From contig NZ_JARZHG010000024.1 of the NCBI RefSeq assembly GCF_029946505.1, positions 62,001-126,000 of the forward strand: a DNA stretch of 64,000 nt. The letters run 5' to 3'. Every line of letters starts with the position of its first letter. Position 1 is the stretch's first letter. Of this stretch, positions 25,378-34,620 are shown piece after piece. A program made the translations under genes and the position numbers. The notes beneath the pieces were generated by a model, which searched no databases, was not told the DNA's origin, and worked only from the letters and a program-made list of their open reading frames with translations. This stretch comes from Polyangium sp. y55x31 (GTDB lineage Bacteria > Myxococcota_A > Polyangia > Polyangiales > Polyangiaceae).

Positions 25378-27213
25378 GTGCAGCACCGTCATGGTATCTC
25401 CGCCCTCCGCGCCGCGGCGATCCTTTTTGCGTGCGGAGCGCCGGTCCTCGGCTGCAGCTCGGGTGCGTCCAGCCCACCCGCGCCGCCCCCGAGCGACGAA
25501 CAACGCGCCCAGGCCCTCCTCGACCCCGCCGCGGCGCTCCCGCCCCGCGCCGAGGTCGTGGCCCTCGCCGACGCCGTCGCCATCGCCTCCTCCCGCGCCG
25601 GACGCACCGAACGCGGCTCCGCCCTGGCCATGCTCGCCGCGGACCTCCGCGCCCGCTCCTTCCGCCTCGACCAAGCCGAAGCCGACGCCCGCGAGGCCCT
25701 CGAGCTCTACGCCGCCGCCGCGAGCGCCGCCGCCGGCACCCTCCAGGGCTGCGAGGCCGATCGCCGCCGCGCCCTGCTCGCCGGCGAGCTCGCCCGCGAC
25801 GCCGCCGTCTCCTACCGCGAGACCTACCTCGCCTCGCGCCGCCAGGCCGTCCTCGCGCCGCGCACGCCGTGCCACGCCGCGCTCGAGCGCACCCTCGCGA
25901 TGTCGTCCGCCTACCGCCCCCGCGCCGACGCGCTCCGCGCCCTCGAACGGGAAGGCGACCTCGCCTCGGAGGCCGCCTCGCGTGGCGCGCCGTCCCCCTC
26001 GGCCTTCGCCGCGTCCCCGCCGCCGTCCGGCGCCGTCACCCCCGAGTCCGCGCCGTCGTCACCCGCATCGTCAGCCCAGGCTTCGCCCGAGGGGCAGGTC
26101 GTCGTGACCCCGCGTGATGCGGTCGCGGCCAAGGAGCCGGTGAAGATCGTCGCGCTCGAACCCTTCGGCTCCGAGAAGGGCGGACGTGTGGTCATCCACC
26201 TGAGTGGCCCGACCACGTTCCAGGTCGGCACCCTCGGCGCCGACGCCGCCGCGGGCAAGGACGCGCGTGTCTTCGTGGACATCGCCCGCGCCAGCTCCAA
26301 GGGCGTCCCGCGCGAGACCGAGGTCGGCGGCGTCGTGCGTCGCGTCCGCCTCGGCGCTCAGGAGGGCGGCGGCACCCGCGTCGTCCTCGACCTCGCCGCC
26401 TCGCTTTATCGCCGCGTCTTTTATCTACCCGACCCGTTCCGCATCGTCGTCGACGTGAGCACGCGCCCACCGGTTCGGAAGGACGAACAGGACGCCTCGG
26501 GCAAACGCGAGGTGCGCCGCGTCGTCCTCGATCCCGGCCACGGCGGCAACGACACCGGCGCCGTCGGGCCCACGGGCCTCAAGGAAAAGGACGTCACGCT
26601 GGACATCGCGCACCGCGCCGCGACCATCGTCTCGCGTGAGCTCGGCATCGAGACCTTGCTCACGCGCGACGACGACACGTACGTCCCCCTCGACCTCCGC
26701 ACCGCGCGGGCCAATGCGTTCCACGCGGACCTCTTCGTCTCCGTCCACTGCAACGCGTCCGAGAACGGACAGGCGCGCGGGCCCATGACGTTCTCGCTCG
26801 ATCGCGTGCGTGATCCCGAGGGCCTCGCGATGCGCGTGGCTGCGCGGGAAAACGCCTCCCGCCCGCGCAAGACCGGCCAGGAGGGCGACGCGCGCTCCAT
26901 CGACGAGGAGATGGCGCTCATCGCGTCGAACCTCGACGTCGGCGACCTCATGGCCCGGTCGCGGCACGTCGCCGATCTGGTCCAGCGCTCCGCGCTCGCG
27001 TCTCTCGGCGTACGCTGGCCGGACACGAAGGATCAGGGCACGAAGACCGCGGGCTTCTTCGTGCTCGTCGGCGCGGACATGCCCGCCGTCCTGTTCGAGA
27101 CGTCGTTCATCTCGAACCCGGACGACGAGGCCCGCCTCGCCACGGCCGACTATCGGCAGAAGCTCGCCGATGCCGTGGCGAACGCGATCCGCGCCTACCG
27201 CGAAGGCAAATGA
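25378..27213 (+). CDS. N-acetylmuramoyl-L-alanine amidase with AMIN domain, lipoprotein
   Basis: About 611 aa from GTG 25378, which gives a signal ending in the lipobox VLGC; the frame is open 111 bases further upstream. Residues 35-235 are Ala-rich helices with a Ser/Pro linker. An AMIN domain (about 255-365: VKIVALEPFG, RVVIHLSG) for septal or peptidoglycan targeting follows, and then an amidase_3 domain (about 380-605). Its zinc-site motifs are LDPGHGGNDTGAVG, the Glu in LKEKDVTLDIA, FVSVHCNAS and the catalytic Glu in AVLFETSFISN. It cleaves the stem peptide from MurNAc during cell separation. The response-regulator gene converges on it with ten bases between stops. Confidence 0.92.
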   Translation: MQHRHGISALRAAAILFACGAPVLGCSSGASSPPAPPPSDEQRAQALLDPAAALPPRAEVVALADAVAIASSRAGRTERGSALAMLAADLRARSFRLDQAEADAREALELYAAAASAAAGTLQGCEADRRRALLAGELARDAAVSYRETYLASRRQAVLAPRTPCHAALERTLAMSSAYRPRADALRALEREGDLASEAASRGAPSPSAFAASPPPSGAVTPESAPSSPASSAQASPEGQVVVTPRDAVAAKEPVKIVALEPFGSEKGGRVVIHLSGPTTFQVGTLGADAAAGKDARVFVDIARASSKGVPRETEVGGVVRRVRLGAQEGGGTRVVLDLAASLYRRVFYLPDPFRIVVDVSTRPPVRKDEQDASGKREVRRVVLDPGHGGNDTGAVGPTGLKEKDVTLDIAHRAATIVSRELGIETLLTRDDDTYVPLDLRTARANAFHADLFVSVHCNASENGQARGPMTFSLDRVRDPEGLAMRVAARENASRPRKTGQEGDARSIDEEMALIASNLDVGDLMARSRHVADLVQRSALASLGVRWPDTKDQGTKTAGFFVLVGADMPAVLFETSFISNPDDEARLATADYRQKLADAVANAIRAYREGK

Positions 27214-27223
27214 TCCGCCCGCC

Positions 27224-27829
27224 TCACTCCCTTTCGAGGCCCATCAGCCGCTCCAGCGAGTCGCGCAGCTCCGCGGCCTCGCCCTTCTTGATGAAGTCGT
27301 AGGCCCCGGCCTCCGTCGCGTTTTTCTTCATCTCCTCGGCGTCCGAGTAGACGATGCAGCGGATGTGGGAGGTCGTGTCGATCGACCGCAGCCGTTCGAG
27401 GCACTTCACGCCGTCGAGCCCCGGCATCCGGACGTCGAAGACCATGGCGTCGGGCTGGATGCTGCCGACGGCCACGAGCGCGTCGAACGGATCCTGGAAC
27501 GTCGTCAGCTCGAAGCGCTTGCTCAGGGCCTTGCGCAGCGAGGCGAGGACGACCGGATCGTCGTCGACGGCCACGACCTTGGGTTTGCCGAGGCGGAGCA
27601 CCTCGGGGATCGGATAGCCGTACTTCCGCAGAAAATCGAGGACGTCGAGCCTCCGGAAGCGCAGGTGCCTGCCCGGCGTCCGGAAATGCCGGATTTCCCC
27701 CTTGTCTGCCCAGTTGTGGATGGTCTTCAGATCCACCTGGCAAAACCGCGCCACGTCGCTCGCGGTGAACAGCTCCGGCTGATTCGTCGTCGTGGTCGTG
27801 GTCGGCGTCGTGTTTTCTTTGGCTTCCAT
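27224..27829 (-). CDS. MerR/excisionase-type HTH fused to a receiver domain
   Basis: The 201-aa protein has a Thr-rich N terminus and an excisionase/MerR-like helix-turn-helix (about 20-68: TASDVARFCQVDLKTIHNWADKGEI, then HLRFRRLDVLDFLRKYG). A CheY-type receiver follows (about 78-200: VVAVDDDPVV with the acidic pair, VFDVRMPGLDG with the phosphoacceptor Asp, IVYSDA and DFIKKG with the conserved Lys). The order HTH then receiver is the reverse of ordinary response regulators. Start ATG 27829, after GGAAG. The frame extends upstream but only into the Nudix gene's end. No cognate histidine kinase is in the window. Confidence 0.85.
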   Translation of the reverse strand: MEAKENTTPTTTTTTNQPELFTASDVARFCQVDLKTIHNWADKGEIRHFRTPGRHLRFRRLDVLDFLRKYGYPIPEVLRLGKPKVVAVDDDPVVLASLRKALSKRFELTTFQDPFDALVAVGSIQPDAMVFDVRMPGLDGVKCLERLRSIDTTSHIRCIVYSDAEEMKKNATEAGAYDFIKKGEAAELRDSLERLMGLERE

Positions 27830-27890
27830 GACTTCCGGCCTCCTCGGCCCAGTCCACTCTCTCGGGGGCTCTAGCTCCGACAAAAGGGAG

Positions 27891-28883
27891 CTAAGTCCCC
27901 GAACCCCCATCGTCCACCGAAGTCGCAACGTCCCGCTCGTCGAGGCTCGTCTCGACCCCCGGCACATCGGGAGAAGCGAATCCTTTGCCGAACTCAGGCG
28001 CGTCCTCGGCAGCAAAACGGCCATCACGCAGGACGTAGCGGCTCGGACCGGCGACCCGCTGTTCCCTCACGGAGTGTGCAGGATCACCGGGCAAAGCGAT
28101 GAAAGGCGGAGCGTCGCCCTCGCCCGGGACGAACACCGGGCAGATCGGCAGGAGCGACTGCCGCGCGGCGAGGGCGAGCGCACCGTGCACGTCTCGCTCG
28201 CCCGCGAGCAATTCCAGGGTGCGCGACGTGGGCGGCGCGAGAAAGAAACGCCCTTCCGCCGCGGCGTCGAGGACGTCCGACGGCCGGGCCCAGAGGCTCA
28301 TCGTGGTCTCGTGATCGTCGTGCCGTCCCTCCTGTCCCTCGGGCAAAGGGAGCAGGAAGAAGCGAGCATCAAACCGACGGGACTCTGCCTCGGGCGTGAC
28401 CCACCGCGCGAACGGGGCGAGCGTATCGAGCAAAAGACGCTTTCCGCGCCGGACGAGCGCGTCGAAGAGGCGGCTCCCGGCGACGAGCTCGGCCGCGAGG
28501 GCATCGAGCTCCGGGCCGGCGGCCGCGGGCGTGACCGGCAGGATCCGCCCCTCTTCCAGCGTCTCCCGGCATGCCGCGATGCAGAGCGCGAGGGCGCTCG
28601 CCCGCTCGGTGGCCATCGAGAGGACCCGCGCGTCCGCGGCGGTCGCCGCGGTTTCCCAGGCGGGATCGAGGTCCGACGGATCGACTTTTCCGCCGGGAAA
28701 GACGAGCGCCCCGCCCATGAACGCGGACTTCGCGTGTCGCCGCACACAGAAGACCTCGAGCCCCTGGGCACCGTCGCGGATGACGACGACGGTGGCGGCA
28801 TCGCGGGGTTCACTCGTTTTTCGGTTGATGTCGAATTCCAGCAAGGTGGAAGGTTTTGTCCCACGTCGAGAGGAAGTCGTCAA
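27891..28883 (-). CDS. Nudix hydrolase of the NUDT19 type
   Basis: The 330-aa protein fits the eukaryote-like NUDT19/RP2 group of Nudix enzymes. It starts with AATVVVIRDG, then FMGGALVFPGGKVDP, an insertion of about 40 residues, and ACRETLEEGRIL, which together form a split Nudix box. The C-terminal half includes RRFDARFFLLPLPEGQ and a motif resembling those after the catalytic core. Family members hydrolyse CoA derivatives or other nucleoside diphosphates; the substrate here is not known. Start ATG 28883. The HTH-receiver gene lies 61 bases downstream on the same strand. Confidence 0.85.
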   Translation of the reverse strand: MTTSSRRGTKPSTLLEFDINRKTSEPRDAATVVVIRDGAQGLEVFCVRRHAKSAFMGGALVFPGGKVDPSDLDPAWETAATAADARVLSMATERASALALCIAACRETLEEGRILPVTPAAAGPELDALAAELVAGSRLFDALVRRGKRLLLDTLAPFARWVTPEAESRRFDARFFLLPLPEGQEGRHDDHETTMSLWARPSDVLDAAAEGRFFLAPPTSRTLELLAGERDVHGALALAARQSLLPICPVFVPGEGDAPPFIALPGDPAHSVREQRVAGPSRYVLRDGRFAAEDAPEFGKGFASPDVPGVETSLDERDVATSVDDGGSGT

Positions 28884-28912
28884 ACACGCATCTCGGCCGG
28901 TCTCGACCGTGG

Positions 28913-28941
28913 TTGACGTCAGGGAATCCGTCGCCTAGCCT
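28913..28941 (+). promoter_or_regulatory. Putative sigma-70 type promoter for the DksA-type gene
   Basis: TTGACG at 28913-28918 is followed after 17 bases by TAGCCT at 28936-28941, about 130 bases before the DksA-type start. The -35 match is good and the -10 is partial. The sequence is visible; promoter activity is inferred. Confidence 0.4.
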
Positions 28942-29071
28942 TCCGCGCCCTCCTTCACGGGAGGGCCGGAAATGGACGGCATTCGTCCGTCTCTAGCCGT
29001 ACTTCGTCGAGGTGCCCGGATTGCATGAGGCGGGGGGCACCCGAAGGGCGACACGTCGAGGGAATTGCACA

Positions 29072-29434
29072 ATGAACAAGGCCCAGCTCAAGAAGTTCAA
29101 GGCTTTGCTCGAGGCGAAGCGGGACGAGATCGTCAAGAAAGCAAAGCAGACGCTGAGTGAGGACATGGCCCTCGACGCGAGCGATCTCCCCGACGAGATG
29201 GACCTCGCGTCGAGCGAGTATCTGCAATCCTTCACGTTCCGGCTCCGCGGCCGGGAGAAGTCGTTCCTCGACAAGATCGAGAAGGCCCTCATCAAGATCG
29301 AGGACGGAACGTTCGGTCAGTGCGAGGAGTGCGAGGAAGAGATCGCGCAGAAGCGCCTCGAAGCCCGCCCCGAGACGAGCCTCTGCATCCGCTGCAAAGA
29401 GGATCAGGAGCGCGCCGAAAAAGACTACGGCTGA
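29072..29434 (+). CDS. dksA: DksA/TraR-family zinc-finger regulator
   Basis: The 120-aa protein is a long helical hairpin (residues 1-75, MNKAQLKKFKALLEAKRDEI) followed by the C4 zinc finger CEECEEEI and CIRCKEDQE. It ends as DksA-type proteins do. These bind RNA polymerase in its secondary channel and, with ppGpp, retune rRNA and stress promoters. ATG 29072 is used; an upstream in-frame start adds 20 non-conserved residues. The coiled-coil tip carries DASDLPDEMDLAS, compatible with the Asp pair of DksA (DxxDxA). Two GC hairpins follow, shared with the convergent uvrA. Confidence 0.88.
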   Translation: MNKAQLKKFKALLEAKRDEIVKKAKQTLSEDMALDASDLPDEMDLASSEYLQSFTFRLRGREKSFLDKIEKALIKIEDGTFGQCEECEEEIAQKRLEARPETSLCIRCKEDQERAEKDYG

Positions 29435-29458
29435 TCTTTGGTCGAGGGGTTTTGTGGA

Positions 29459-29508
29459 GGGGGTTGGGCTCGGCCCAACCCCCTACGCGCCCCGCTCGGG
29501 CGGGGCGC
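29459..29508. terminator. Two GC hairpins between convergent dksA-type gene and uvrA
   Basis: GGGGGTTGGGC (29459-29469) pairs with GCCCAACCCCC (29473-29483), and GCGCCCCGC (29487-29495) with GCGGGGCGC (29500-29508). Both are stable and sit between converging genes; neither has a clear T tract, so termination is likely but unproven. Confidence 0.6.
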
Positions 29509-29533
29509 TACCCCAGGTCCGTCGCCGCTGTCT

Positions 29534-32422
29534 CTACTTCGAGCGCTTTCCCGGCCGCTTGCGCCCGGATTCGAGGACCTCGCGCAGGTAGCGCCCGGTA
29601 TGCGATTCCGGGACGCCGGCCACGTGCTCCGGCGGCCCGCACGCCACGACCACGCCGCCGCGCTCGCCTCCCTCCGGCCCCATGTCGATCACCCAGTCGC
29701 TACACGCGACCACGTCGAGGTTGTGCTCGATCACCACGACCGTGTTCCCCGCGTCGCGCAAGCTCGACAGCGCGCCGATGAGCACCTCGATGTCCGAGAA
29801 ATGCAGGCCCGTCGTGGGTTCGTCGAGGACGTACAGCGTGCGCCCCGTGGCCTTGCGCGCGAGCTCGCGCGCGAGCTTGACGCGTTGCGCCTCGCCGCCG
29901 GAGATCGTCGTCGCCGGTTGTCCGAGCCGGATGTAGCCGAGCCCGACACGCGCGAGGGCGAGGAGCCGCTCGCGTACACGCGGGATCGCCTCGAACTGCT
30001 CGATCGCCTGATCGACCGTGAGCTCGAGCGCGTCGGCGATCGACATGCCGCGGTAGAGCACCTCCAGCGTCTCGCGGTTGTACCGTTTGCCGCCGCAGGT
30101 CTCACACGTGACGAACACGTCCGGCAGGAAGTGCATCTCGACGCGGAGGACGCCATCGCCTTGACACGCCTCGCAGCGTCCGCCCTTCACATTGAACGAG
30201 AAGCGCCCGGCCTTGTAGCCACGCGCGCGTGACTCCGGCAAACCGGCGTAGATCTCGCGCAGCAAGCTGAAGACGCCGGTGTACGTGGCCGGGTTCGACC
30301 GAGGCGTGCGCCCGATGGGCGCCTGATCGATGGAGATGACCTTGTCGATGTGCGAGAGGCCCTCGATGCCGTCGCACTCGCCGATCGGCGCGCTCGTGCG
30401 GTAGAGCGCGGCGCGCGCGGCGGGCAGGAGCGTGTCCACGATGAGGCTCGACTTGCCCGAGCCCGAGACACCCGTGACGGCGCAGAGCACGCCGACGGGG
30501 ATCTCCACGTTCACGCCGGTGAGGTTGTGCGCGCGCGCGCCCACGAGCTTGATCACGCGCCCGTCGCCCTTGCGACGCTTCGTCGGGATCGGAAGGTGTT
30601 TGTCGCCCGAGAGCCAGGGCCCGGTGACCGAGAGCGGGTTCTTCGCGATCTCCGCGGGCGTGCCCTCGGCCACGACCTTGCCGCCGTGCACGCCGGCCCC
30701 GGGGCCCATGTCGACCACGTGATCGGCCGCGAGGATCGCGTCCCGGTCGTGCTCGACCACGACCACGCTGTTGCCGAGATCCACGAGCCTGCGCAGCGCT
30801 TCGAGCAGGCGCGCGTTGTCCCGCGCGTGCAGGCCCACGCTCGGCTCGTCGAGCACGTACAGCACGCCCACGAGCGCCGCGCCGATCTGCGTCGCCAGCC
30901 GGATGCGTTGTCCCTCGCCGCCGGAGAGCGTCTGCGCCGATCGATCGAGCGTGAGGTAGTCGATGCCCACGTCGATGAGGAAGCCGAGCCGCGCGATCAC
31001 CGCGCGGAGGAGCGGCTCCGCGATCGCCCGCTCGCGCGGCTGCAGCGGCCCGTCCTTGTGCGCGATCGTCTCGAGGAACGCGCGCACCGTGCGCAGCGCC
31101 ATCGTGCCGATGTCGGCGATGTTCTTGTCCGCGATCTTCACGGCGAGCGCCTCGGCCCGCAGGCGCTTGCCCTTGCAGACGTCGCAGACGCGCGTGACCG
31201 CGTACCTTCCGATGTCCTCCGAGCCCGCGACGTCGTCGTCGAGATCGTCGTCGTCCTCGCCGGAGATCACGCCGTCGCCCTGTTCGAGCTGCCGCTCGAG
31301 CCGCGGCACGATCCCCTCGTAGCCCTCCTTCGCCTTCTTCCGACCCTTCGCCGCCGTCGCCTCCGCGCCGAAGAGCAGCGCTTTTCGATCGGCCTCCGAG
31401 AGATCACGGAACGGCACGTCGGGGTTCACGCCGAGCGAGCTCACCGCCCGCTCGGTCTCCGTCGAGAGCGCGAGCGAGCCGCGCCGACCCCATGCGACGA
31501 TCGCGCCCTCGCGCAGCGTGCGCTTCGGATCCGGCACGACGCGCTCCGGATCGATCCGCGTGCGGAACCCGATGCCGTCACACGCAGGGCAGGCGCCGTG
31601 CGGGCCGTTGAACGAGAACATCCGCGGCTCGATCGGCGGCAGCGAGATGCCGCAGGCGATGCAGGCGAAACGCTCGCTCATCCAGATCGGTTCGGCGCGC
31701 GATCGTTCGGTCGAAGGATCCGCGAGCAGCCGGCCTTCGCCGAGCTTCAGCGCGAGCTCGACCGAGTCCGTGACCCGGCCCTTCACGCCCTCCTTCACCA
31801 CGATGCGGTCGATCACCACGTCGAGGTCGTGCGCCTTCGTCCGATCGAGGACGATCTCGTCGCCGAGGTCCACGACCTCTCCATCGATCCGTGCGCGCAC
31901 AAAACCTTCGCGGCGGAGGCGATCGAGCTCCAGCTTGAGCTCGCCGCGGCGGGCGCGGGCGATCGGGGCGAGCACGGTGACGCGCGCGCCTTCGCCGAGG
32001 CCGAGGATACGATCGACGATCTGCTGCACCGTCTGCGCCTCGATACGCGCGCCGCAGCTCGGGCAGTGCGGCGTGCCGACGCGGGCGAAGAGCAGGCGCA
32101 GGTAGTCCGAGATTTCCGTGACGGTCCCGACCGTGGAGCGCGGGCTCTTCGCGAGCGCGCGTTGCTCGATGGCGATCGCGGGCGAGAGCCCCTCGATCGA
32201 CTCCACGTCGGGCTTGGCGAGCTGTTCGAGGAACTGGCGCGCGTACGCCGAAAGGGACTCTACGTAACGTCGTTGTCCCTCGGCGTAGATCGTGTCGAAC
32301 GCGAGCGACGACTTCCCCGAGCCGCTCGGGCCGGTGATGACGACCAGGCGATCACGCGGGAGGGAGAGGCTGACGTCCTTGAGGTTGTGCTGGCGAGCGC
32401 CGCGAATGACCAGGCGATCCAT
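29534..32422 (-). CDS. uvrA: Excinuclease ABC subunit A
   Basis: The 962-aa protein is full-length UvrA, the damage-sensing ATPase of nucleotide excision repair. Two ABC modules are visible: Walker A GPSGSGKSS near residue 31 with signature TLSGGEGQR, and Walker A GVSGSGKSS near 645 with TISGGEAQR. The zinc fingers CPSC/CIAC and CEACQGDG/CETCGG are all present. An acidic Asp/Glu-rich insert (GEDDDDLDDD) lies at about 400. Start ATG 32422 (MDRLVIRGARQHN); the long upstream extension of the frame is antisense to the SUMF1-like genes. uvrB and uvrC are not in the window. The SUMF1-like gene diverges 225 bases away. Confidence 0.97.
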   Translation of the reverse strand: MDRLVIRGARQHNLKDVSLSLPRDRLVVITGPSGSGKSSLAFDTIYAEGQRRYVESLSAYARQFLEQLAKPDVESIEGLSPAIAIEQRALAKSPRSTVGTVTEISDYLRLLFARVGTPHCPSCGARIEAQTVQQIVDRILGLGEGARVTVLAPIARARRGELKLELDRLRREGFVRARIDGEVVDLGDEIVLDRTKAHDLDVVIDRIVVKEGVKGRVTDSVELALKLGEGRLLADPSTERSRAEPIWMSERFACIACGISLPPIEPRMFSFNGPHGACPACDGIGFRTRIDPERVVPDPKRTLREGAIVAWGRRGSLALSTETERAVSSLGVNPDVPFRDLSEADRKALLFGAEATAAKGRKKAKEGYEGIVPRLERQLEQGDGVISGEDDDDLDDDVAGSEDIGRYAVTRVCDVCKGKRLRAEALAVKIADKNIADIGTMALRTVRAFLETIAHKDGPLQPRERAIAEPLLRAVIARLGFLIDVGIDYLTLDRSAQTLSGGEGQRIRLATQIGAALVGVLYVLDEPSVGLHARDNARLLEALRRLVDLGNSVVVVEHDRDAILAADHVVDMGPGAGVHGGKVVAEGTPAEIAKNPLSVTGPWLSGDKHLPIPTKRRKGDGRVIKLVGARAHNLTGVNVEIPVGVLCAVTGVSGSGKSSLIVDTLLPAARAALYRTSAPIGECDGIEGLSHIDKVISIDQAPIGRTPRSNPATYTGVFSLLREIYAGLPESRARGYKAGRFSFNVKGGRCEACQGDGVLRVEMHFLPDVFVTCETCGGKRYNRETLEVLYRGMSIADALELTVDQAIEQFEAIPRVRERLLALARVGLGYIRLGQPATTISGGEAQRVKLARELARKATGRTLYVLDEPTTGLHFSDIEVLIGALSSLRDAGNTVVVIEHNLDVVACSDWVIDMGPEGGERGGVVVACGPPEHVAGVPESHTGRYLREVLESGRKRPGKRSK

Positions 32423-32647
32423 GGACTCGCGACACCTAGCACGCTCATCGTGCTGCGGCTCCCGTGTTGTCCACGGCTTCCGGGCTCTCCGTCGTCCCGC
32501 GAGGACCAACCGCTCCCCTGGGCGCCCCACGCGTTTCACGGCACGGGGGCCGGCTTTGCCGCGCCTGCTCGCCCGAAATTTTTCCCCCTCGCGGTTCCTC
32601 GGTTCTACTTGCATGACGGGCAGCGATCGAGAAGCCCTGCAGAGCTC

Positions 32648-33613
32648 GTGGGTACGACGACGAGGAGCGTGATCATCTCGGTGGGCGTCGGCGTCGTGGT
32701 CGGCGGTCTTGCTTTGGTCGCGCGCACCTCGGCCGTGTCGTTCCGCTCGGCACCGCGTGCCGCATCCGAGCCCGCGGCGCCGTTGCCCGAAGCTCCATCC
32801 CCCCGCGCGCCCGAAGCGCCCGCAGAACCCGCGGCGCCCGCGTTCACGCCGGCCGATCGTTTCTCCGCCGATCCGGCCGTGCGCGCCGCTTGCCCGTCCG
32901 ACATGGCGCTCGTCGAGGGCGACTTCTGCCCGAAGCTCGAGTACCGGTGTGCCCGTCGATCGAGCGAGCTCGGCCATGGCTGCGCCGAGTACGTCCGCGG
33001 GGTGCCGTGCCGCGGCGAGCCCGATCCACGCCGGTACTGCATCGATCGTCACGAGTGGCCGAACCGCGTCGGCGAGAGCCCGCGCGTCTACGTGAATTGG
33101 TTCGAGGCCAAAGAACTTTGCCAGTCCGTGGGCAAACGGCTGTGCCGCCGCTCCGAGTGGACCCTCGCCTGCGAGGGACCGAAACGTTTGCCGTACCCGT
33201 GGGGCTTCGTGCGCCAGCCGAGCCCGTGCAACGTCGATCGCGCCGCCATCCCCTTCGACGTGAACGCGATCATCGACGAGCGCACGCGCGAGGCCGAGAT
33301 CGCGCGGCTCTGGCAGGCCGATCCGATCGGCTCGCACCCGGCGTGCATGAGCGCGTTCGGCGCGTACGACATGTCCGGCAACGTCGACGAGTGGACGGAC
33401 AACCTCGCCGACGATCCCGAGACGAACCAGCCCTCGACGCTGAACGGCGGCTACTGGGGCCCGGTGCGCAACACCTGTCGGCTCTCGACGAAGACGCACG
33501 GCCCGAAGTTCGCGTTTTACCAGGTGGGCTTCCGCTGCTGCGCGGACACGATCGACGGCGTGGAGGTTCCGCCGCCGAAGCCGTGGATCGATCGCGAGCG
33601 TGAGGACGAGTGA
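32648..33613 (+). CDS. SUMF1/formylglycine-generating-enzyme-like protein, membrane-anchored (copy 1)
   Basis: The 321-aa protein has an N-terminal transmembrane helix (VIISVGVGVVVGGLALVA), an Ala/Pro linker (35-80) and a SUMF1-like domain (about 85-310). Domain motifs are CIDRHEWPN, WFEAKELCQSVGKRLC, EWTLACEG, YDMSGNVDEW, GGYWGP and the C-terminal VGFRCCAD. Such domains include formylglycine-generating enzymes, EgtB-like and PvdO proteins; many myxobacterial versions probably do not make formylglycine. It carries many cysteines, fitting an extracytoplasmic fold. The start is GTG 32648, chosen because it precedes the helix. Its stop overlaps the next gene's GTG by four bases. Confidence 0.75.
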   Translation: MGTTTRSVIISVGVGVVVGGLALVARTSAVSFRSAPRAASEPAAPLPEAPSPRAPEAPAEPAAPAFTPADRFSADPAVRAACPSDMALVEGDFCPKLEYRCARRSSELGHGCAEYVRGVPCRGEPDPRRYCIDRHEWPNRVGESPRVYVNWFEAKELCQSVGKRLCRRSEWTLACEGPKRLPYPWGFVRQPSPCNVDRAAIPFDVNAIIDERTREAEIARLWQADPIGSHPACMSAFGAYDMSGNVDEWTDNLADDPETNQPSTLNGGYWGPVRNTCRLSTKTHGPKFAFYQVGFRCCADTIDGVEVPPPKPWIDREREDE

Positions 33614-34620
33614 AGCCTCGCGAGGTGGTCGTGTTTCCGCTCGTGCTCGCGGGATCGCTCGGGCTCGCGGCGCTGCTCCTCTCGCCGCGCGCGGCCGAGC
33701 GACGTGATGCGCAGGCGTCTGCCTCCGCGCCTGCCTCGATCGAAGCGCCTCCGCCACCTCCGCCTCCGCCCGCGCCTTTGCCGAAGGAAAAACCGCCGCC
33801 GCCTTCGTACGTGCAAGTGAGCCCGGAGAGCGCGACGGCGTGTGGACCGGGCATGGTCCTCGTCGACGGCATCTACTGCCCGTTCGTCGGGCATCGATGC
33901 TTGAAGTATCGCGAGGACGTGAAGGACGTGTGCGAGCGCTTCGGCCCCGAGGTCCTCTGCGAAGGCAGGCTCGAGCGCCGGCGCTACTGCATCGACGTCT
34001 ACGAGTACCCCAACATGGAAGGGGTCAAGCCCGCGGTCATGGCCGACTGGAACGAGGCGCGGCGCGCCTGCGAGGTCGAGGGCAAGCGCCTCTGCACGGT
34101 CGAGGAGTGGGAGTTCGCCTGCGAGGGCCCGGGCATGTGGCCCTACCCGTACGGCGCCGACCGCGACGCCGAGGCCTGCAACATCGACCGGCCCGTCGAG
34201 CCACCGGATTTTGATGCCTTCTCGGATCCCCTGCGCGTCTCTGACGAGGTCGACAGGCTCGATCGCCGCGTCGCGTCGGGCGAGATGCACCGCTGCGTCA
34301 GCCCCTTCGGCGTGCACGACATGACGGGCAACGTCGACGAGTGGGTCGACAACACCCAGGGCAAGCGCCTCGAAGCGCCGTACCGCTCCTCCTTGAAGGG
34401 CGGCTACTGGGGGCCGATCCGCGCGCGTTGCCGGCCGATCACCTCGACCCACAACGAGTGGTTCAGCTTCTACCAGGTGGGCTTCCGGTGCTGCGCCGAC
34501 CCGAAGGACGGGGGGCGGGCGGGCCCTGCGCCCGTGGGCAAGCGGCCGAGGCTCGGCCGGATGAACCTTCCGCCACGGAACGTCCCCGAGCGTTCCAAGC
34601 CTGCGCCGGAAAGTCCTTGA
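33610..34620 (+). CDS. SUMF1-like protein, membrane-anchored (copy 2)
   Basis: The 336-aa protein is a close relative of the preceding product: one N-terminal helix (VVFPLVLAGSLGLAALLLS), a Pro-rich linker, and the same domain (YCIDVYEYPN, WNEARRACEVEGKRLC, EWEFACEGPG, HDMTGNVDEWVDN, GGYWGPIRARC, VGFRCCAD). It starts with GTG 33610 within the stop of copy 1, so the two are coupled and arose by tandem duplication. A basic Pro/Arg tail extends about 40 residues past the domain. A pair of anchored SUMF1 domains may form a complex in the periplasm; the enzyme activity is not shown. Confidence 0.75.
   Translation: MKPREVVVFPLVLAGSLGLAALLLSPRAAERRDAQASASAPASIEAPPPPPPPPAPLPKEKPPPPSYVQVSPESATACGPGMVLVDGIYCPFVGHRCLKYREDVKDVCERFGPEVLCEGRLERRRYCIDVYEYPNMEGVKPAVMADWNEARRACEVEGKRLCTVEEWEFACEGPGMWPYPYGADRDAEACNIDRPVEPPDFDAFSDPLRVSDEVDRLDRRVASGEMHRCVSPFGVHDMTGNVDEWVDNTQGKRLEAPYRSSLKGGYWGPIRARCRPITSTHNEWFSFYQVGFRCCADPKDGGRAGPAPVGKRPRLGRMNLPPRNVPERSKPAPESP

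Noticed and set aside
32601-32700. A GTG inside the first SUMF1-like gene after GAGGAG (32669) as the start
   Set aside because: Spacing between GAGGAG and that GTG is only one base; the GTG at 32648 keeps the full membrane helix context.
30350-33613. A plus-strand frame of 1087 codons opposite uvrA
   Set aside because: Only its last 321 codons (from 32648) are a real gene; the part over uvrA is a high-GC shadow.
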